DNA of 64,000 nt from Quadrisphaera sp. INWT6 (GTDB taxonomy: Bacteria > Actinomycetota > Actinomycetes > Actinomycetales > Quadrisphaeraceae), in the NCBI RefSeq assembly GCF_015390235.1, contig NZ_VUOH01000003.1:434001-498000 (forward strand), given 5' to 3'. Positions 60,691 through 64,000 of this stretch are shown here, in pieces; the stretch's first letter is position 1, and each line of letters begins with the position of its first letter. Below the pieces are notes generated by a model. The model saw nothing but the letters and a program-made list of their open reading frames with translations, had not been told where the DNA came from and did no database searches. Position numbers and translations under genes: made by a program.

Positions 60691-61629
60691 GCGCCGCGAC
60701 GAGCCCCACCACCGGCAGCGCACCCACCGGCGCCGTCGCCGCCCTGGAGGGGACCGGCGGCGCGGGCCGCCGCCGGCGCACCGCCAGCGACCGCCGCAGC
60801 CCGCTGCTGACCGTGCTGGTGATCCTCGTGCTGCCGTACTTCCTGCTGCCGCTCTACTGGCTGGTGGTCGCCTCCACCAAGGACAACGGCCAGCTGTTCT
60901 CGACGTTCGGCCTCTGGTTCGACCAGATCAACATCGTCAGCAACCTGCAGCAGGTCTTCACCGCCCAGGGCGGCATCTTCTGGACCTGGATCGGCAACAC
61001 GGTGCTGTACTCGCTGGTCTCCGCGGTGGGCGCGGCCCTTCCTGGCCACCGCCGCCGGGTACGCCTTCGCCAAGTACAGCTTCCCGGCGGGCACCGCGCT
61101 GTTCTCGGTGGTGCTCGGCTCGATCATGGTGCCGACGACGGCGCTGGCCATCCCGACGTACCTGCTCTTCGCCGGCGTCAACCTCACCGACACCCGGTGG
61201 TCGGTGATCCTGCCCAGCCTGGTCAGCCCGTTCGGCGTCTACCTCATGCGCGTGTACGCGGCCGACGCCGTCGACACCCAGCTGCTCGAGGCCGCCCGCG
61301 TCGACGGCGCCGGTGAGCTGCGCATCTTCTTCTCGGTGGCGCTGCGGCTGCTCGCCCCCGGCTTCATCACGGTGCTGCTCTTCACGCTGGTCGCGACCTG
61401 GAACAACTACTTCCTGCCGCTGATCATGCTGAGCACCCCGGAGAAGTACCCGCTCACCGTCGGCCTGGCGCAGTGGCAGTCGGCCGCCGCCGCCGGCTCC
61501 GGCGGGCAGGTGCTGTTCTCCAGCGTCATCACCGGCTCGCTCGTCTCGATCGTGCCGCTCGTCATCGCCTTCCTCTACCTGCAGAAGTACTGGCAGGCGG
61601 GGCTGGCCACCGGAGGGGTCAAGGGATGA
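60687..61629 (+). pseudogene. Sugar ABC permease, MalG type, with +1 frameshift
   Basis: The frame from GTG 60687 reads a normal MalG start (LTVLVILVLPYFLLPLYWLVVAS) up to YSLVSAVGAA at about 61037, then becomes Arg-rich. One base along, FLATAAGYAFAKYSFPAG continues the protein, with the EAA loop LEAARVDGAGELRIFFSVAL and the end QAGLATGGVKG at 61629. An extra base in GCGGCCCTTCC (61033-61043) explains it. It is either a true inactivation of the operon or an assembly error. The repaired product would be about 314 residues. Confidence 0.8.
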
Positions 61630-63862
61630 GCCTGTTCGACCGGCGGCACCACCAGAAGGGCCTGCCTCCGCGGGTGCTCTTCGGCGCCGCCTACTACCCC
61701 GAGTACACGCCGTCGCCCCGGGTGAAGACCGACCTCGACCTCATGGTCGACGCCGGCATGACCGTGGTGCGCGTGGGCGAGTCGGTGTGGTCGACGTGGG
61801 AGCCCTCCGACGGGGTGTTCGACCTCGACTGGCTCGAGGAGGCCCTGGGCGGCTGCCACGAGCGCGGCATCTCCGTCATCCTCGGCACGCCGACGTACGC
61901 CGTCCCGATGTGGCTGGCGCGCAAGCACCCCGAGCTGGCGCTCGACCCGGGCACCGGCACCCCGATGCGCTGGGGCAGCCGCCAGGAGGTCGACTTCACC
62001 GCCCCCGCGTTCCGCTTCCACGCGAGCGCGTGGTCCGGAGGGTCGTGGAGCGCTACGCGGCCCACCCGGCCGTCATCGGCTACCAGGTCGACAACGAGCC
62101 GGGCCTGCACCTCATCCACAACCCCGGCACGTTCGAGGCGTTCGTCGACCACCTGCGGGGCCGCTACGGCACCGTCGAGGCGCTCAACGAGGCGTGGGGC
62201 CTGACGTACTGGTCGCACCGGCTCTCGCGGTGGGCCGACCTGTGGACGCCGCACGGCAACGCGCAGCCCCAGTACGACCTCGCCTGGCGCGAGTTCCAGA
62301 CGCTGTGCACCTCCGACCTCATCTCCTGGCAGGCCGGGGTCGTGCGGGAGGTGGCCGCCGCGGCCGGCCGCGACGACCAGTTCGTCATGACGTGCGTGTC
62401 GTACACCCGCCCCGCCGTCGACGAGCTGGGCGTCGGCGCCGACCTGGACGTCGCCGCCGGCAACCCCTACTACGCGATGCAGGACGCGCTCGCCCTGCCG
62501 GCGCCCGACCCGCTGCCTCAGCAGTACTGGACGTCGACGGGCACCTGGACGCTGGTGCACACCGCCGACCGGATGTTCGCCTCCCAGCAGGCGCCCTTCC
62601 TCATCACCGAGACCAACGCCGCCGCCATCGGCGGGGCCGCGGTGAACTTCCCCGCGTGGGACGGCCAGTGGCGCCAGGCGGCGTGGGCCTTCGTGGCCCG
62701 CGGCGCGCGGATGGTCGAGTACTGGCACTGGCACACGCTGCACGCCGGCACCGAGACCTACTGGGGCGGTGTGCTGCCCCACGACCAGCAGCCGGGGCGG
62801 GTCTACGAGCAGCTGGCGCAGCTGGGCGCCGAGCTGGGCGCCGCGGGCGCGACCGCGGCGGGCCTGCACCCGGACGCCCAGGTGGGGCTCCTCTACTCCG
62901 TGCCCAGCAAGTGGGGCCTGTCGTTCCAGCCGCACACCGCGTCGGCGGACGACGGCAACCGGCCCTACCCCGTGGTCGAGGGCACCTACGACGGGCTCGT
63001 CGCCACCTGGGCCCGGGGCGCGTTCGACGCCTCGCTGGCCACCCGCCTCGTGCACGACCGCCAGCTGGTGCTCGGCGGCGCCGGTGGCAGCGGCGCCTCC
63101 CCCGAGGAGGTGGCCGCCGAGCTGCCGGTGCTGCTCGTGCCGGGCCTCTACGTGGCCTCCGACGAGCTGCTCGACTGGCTCGACGCGTACGCCACCGCTG
63201 GCGGCCACCTGGTGCTCGGCATCCGCTCCGCGTACGCCGACGAGCTGGCCCGCGCCCGCCTCGAGGTGAAGCCGGGCCGCCTGGCCGAGGCCGCGGGGGC
63301 CAGCTACCAGGAGTTCTCCAACCTCGACGCGCCGCTCCCGCTCGTGCCGCGCGCGGCGGCTCGCGGCGGTGCCGGTCTCCCGGCGCTGGACCTGCCGGAC
63401 GGAGCGCAGGCGCGCACGTGGGTCGACGGCCTGCGCGCCGACGGCGGGGCCGAGGAGCTCCTCGGCTACGACCACCCGCACTTCGGGCGGTTCCCGGCGG
63501 TCACGACGGCCGCGCGCGGCGCGGGCCGGGTCACCCTCGTCGGCACCGAGCCCGACGCGGCGACGGCGGCGGCGCTCGTGAGCTGGGCGGTGGACGCCTC
63601 GGCGTCGAGCGCGGCCGGCACGTCCGCGGCGCAGCGGCGCTGGGACGGCCCCGCGTCGGTGACCGTCAGCTCCGGCACGGCCCACGACGGCGCGCGCGTG
63701 CACGTCGTCCACAACTGGTCGTGGACCCCGGCGTCGGTCGTGGTGCCGGTGGCGGCGAGCGACCTGCTGGCCGGCGGCGCCGCGGCCGGCGGCTGGTCGG
63801 CCGGCGAGCGGCTGGACCTCGGCGCGTGGGACGTGCGGGTGCTCGTGGAGCGCTCCGCCTGA
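61626..63862 (+). pseudogene. GH42 beta-galactosidase with -1 frameshift
   Basis: ATG 61626 overlaps the permease stop and begins a GH42 barrel (VLFGAAYYPEYTPSPRVKTDLDLM; VVRVGESVWSTWEPSDG). Near 62022 the frame turns to Ser/Arg-rich text. One base on, ERVVRRVVERYAAHPAVIGYQ continues, with the acid/base Glu in QVDNEPG and a later nucleophile candidate in LITETNAA. The trimerisation and C-terminal domains follow to 63862. A lost base in CACGCGAGCG explains the break. The repaired enzyme would be about 745 residues, normal for GH42, and cytoplasmic. Confidence 0.85.
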
Positions 63863-63896
63863 CGGCGGCACGACGACTGGACGACGGCGGGCGTGG

Positions 63897-63921
63897 CCCG
63901 GCACTGCCTCGCGGTGCCGGG
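63897..63921 (+). terminator. Hairpin after the GH42 gene
   Basis: CCCGGCAC and GTGCCGGG pair around a 9-nt loop 34 bp after the stop codon. It probably separates the galactoside operon from the next gene. Confidence 0.55.
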
Positions 63922-63943
63922 CGACGCCCACCACGATGGGTCC

Positions 63944-64000
63944 ATGAGCACGTCCAGCAGCGCCCGCCGTGAGCTCAAGATCGGGTACAAGGCCTCCGCG
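63944..64000 (+). CDS. fgd: F420-dependent glucose-6-phosphate dehydrogenase, 5' end only
   Basis: Only 19 codons are in the window (MSTSSSARRELKIGYKASA). LKIGYKASA matches the start of Fgd, the enzyme that reduces coenzyme F420 with glucose-6-phosphate in actinobacteria. The match is short, so another F420 or luciferase-like enzyme is possible. Confidence 0.5.
   Translation, partial: MSTSSSARRELKIGYKASA

Noticed and set aside
61694..63934. 746-codon reverse open frame opposite the GH42 gene
   Set aside because: It is antisense to GH42; the forward frames explain the region once one base is restored.
1..64000. CRISPR array or rRNA genes
   Set aside because: No regularly spaced long direct repeats with unique spacers and no rRNA-like sequence were seen.

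Overview
The window is about 70% GC, uses GTG and TTG starts freely, and packs genes with 4-bp stop/start overlaps. Together with a SAM-IV-type riboswitch, an SCO6880-like secretion protein, a membrane SARP regulator and the start of an F420-dependent glucose-6-phosphate dehydrogenase, this points to a free-living Actinomycetota. I cannot name the genus.

About 0.2-28 kb looks like a conjugative element, either an ICE or a plasmid-derived block. A forward operon encodes a MobC-like accessory protein, a relaxase and a Toprim primase, followed by a separate HNH-like protein. A reverse operon encodes a type IV secretion machine: a small two-TM protein, a TrbL-like channel protein, an SCO6880-like protein, a VirB4-like ATPase, a TraD/VirD4-like coupling protein and a DUF4913 protein. 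A divergent operon then encodes a Tad/Flp pilus (SAF/CpaB, CpaE-like, TadA, TadB, TadC, a pilin and three TadE/G-like proteins). It ends in a multi-pass LysM protein with a SARP-type regulatory tail, a lipoprotein and a PKD protein, and a cell-wall-peptidase-like gene follows separately. Three non-coding regions in this block carry the heptamer GGGCAAG in 12-bp tandem spacing. A secreted GH26-like hydrolase, a DUF2188 protein and poorly known genes lie at the left edge.

About 28-35.9 kb is a patchwork accessory region. It holds an IS5-type transposase remnant, an MmeI-like single-chain restriction-modification enzyme, a Fic toxin with a one-base frameshift behind an intact antitoxin, a tRNA-Met(CAT), three genes of unclear function (one PH-like plus SHOCT) and the decayed C-terminal half of a tyrosine integrase.

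From 35.9 kb the content looks chromosomal. GH32, GH36 and a sugar ABC transporter with a divergent ROK regulator look like a raffinose-type utilisation locus. Next come methionine aminopeptidase, a diacylglycerol-kinase-family protein, an AraC-type regulator and metQNI behind the riboswitch. These are followed by a LOV-GAF-PP2C blue-light phosphatase, a cardiolipin synthase, a small monooxygenase with a zinc dehydrogenase, and a rhodanese. A LacI regulator with two operator-like palindromes leads a second sugar ABC transporter and a GH42 beta-galactosidase. The last permease and the GH42 gene each carry an apparent single-base frameshift. The window ends inside an fgd-like gene.
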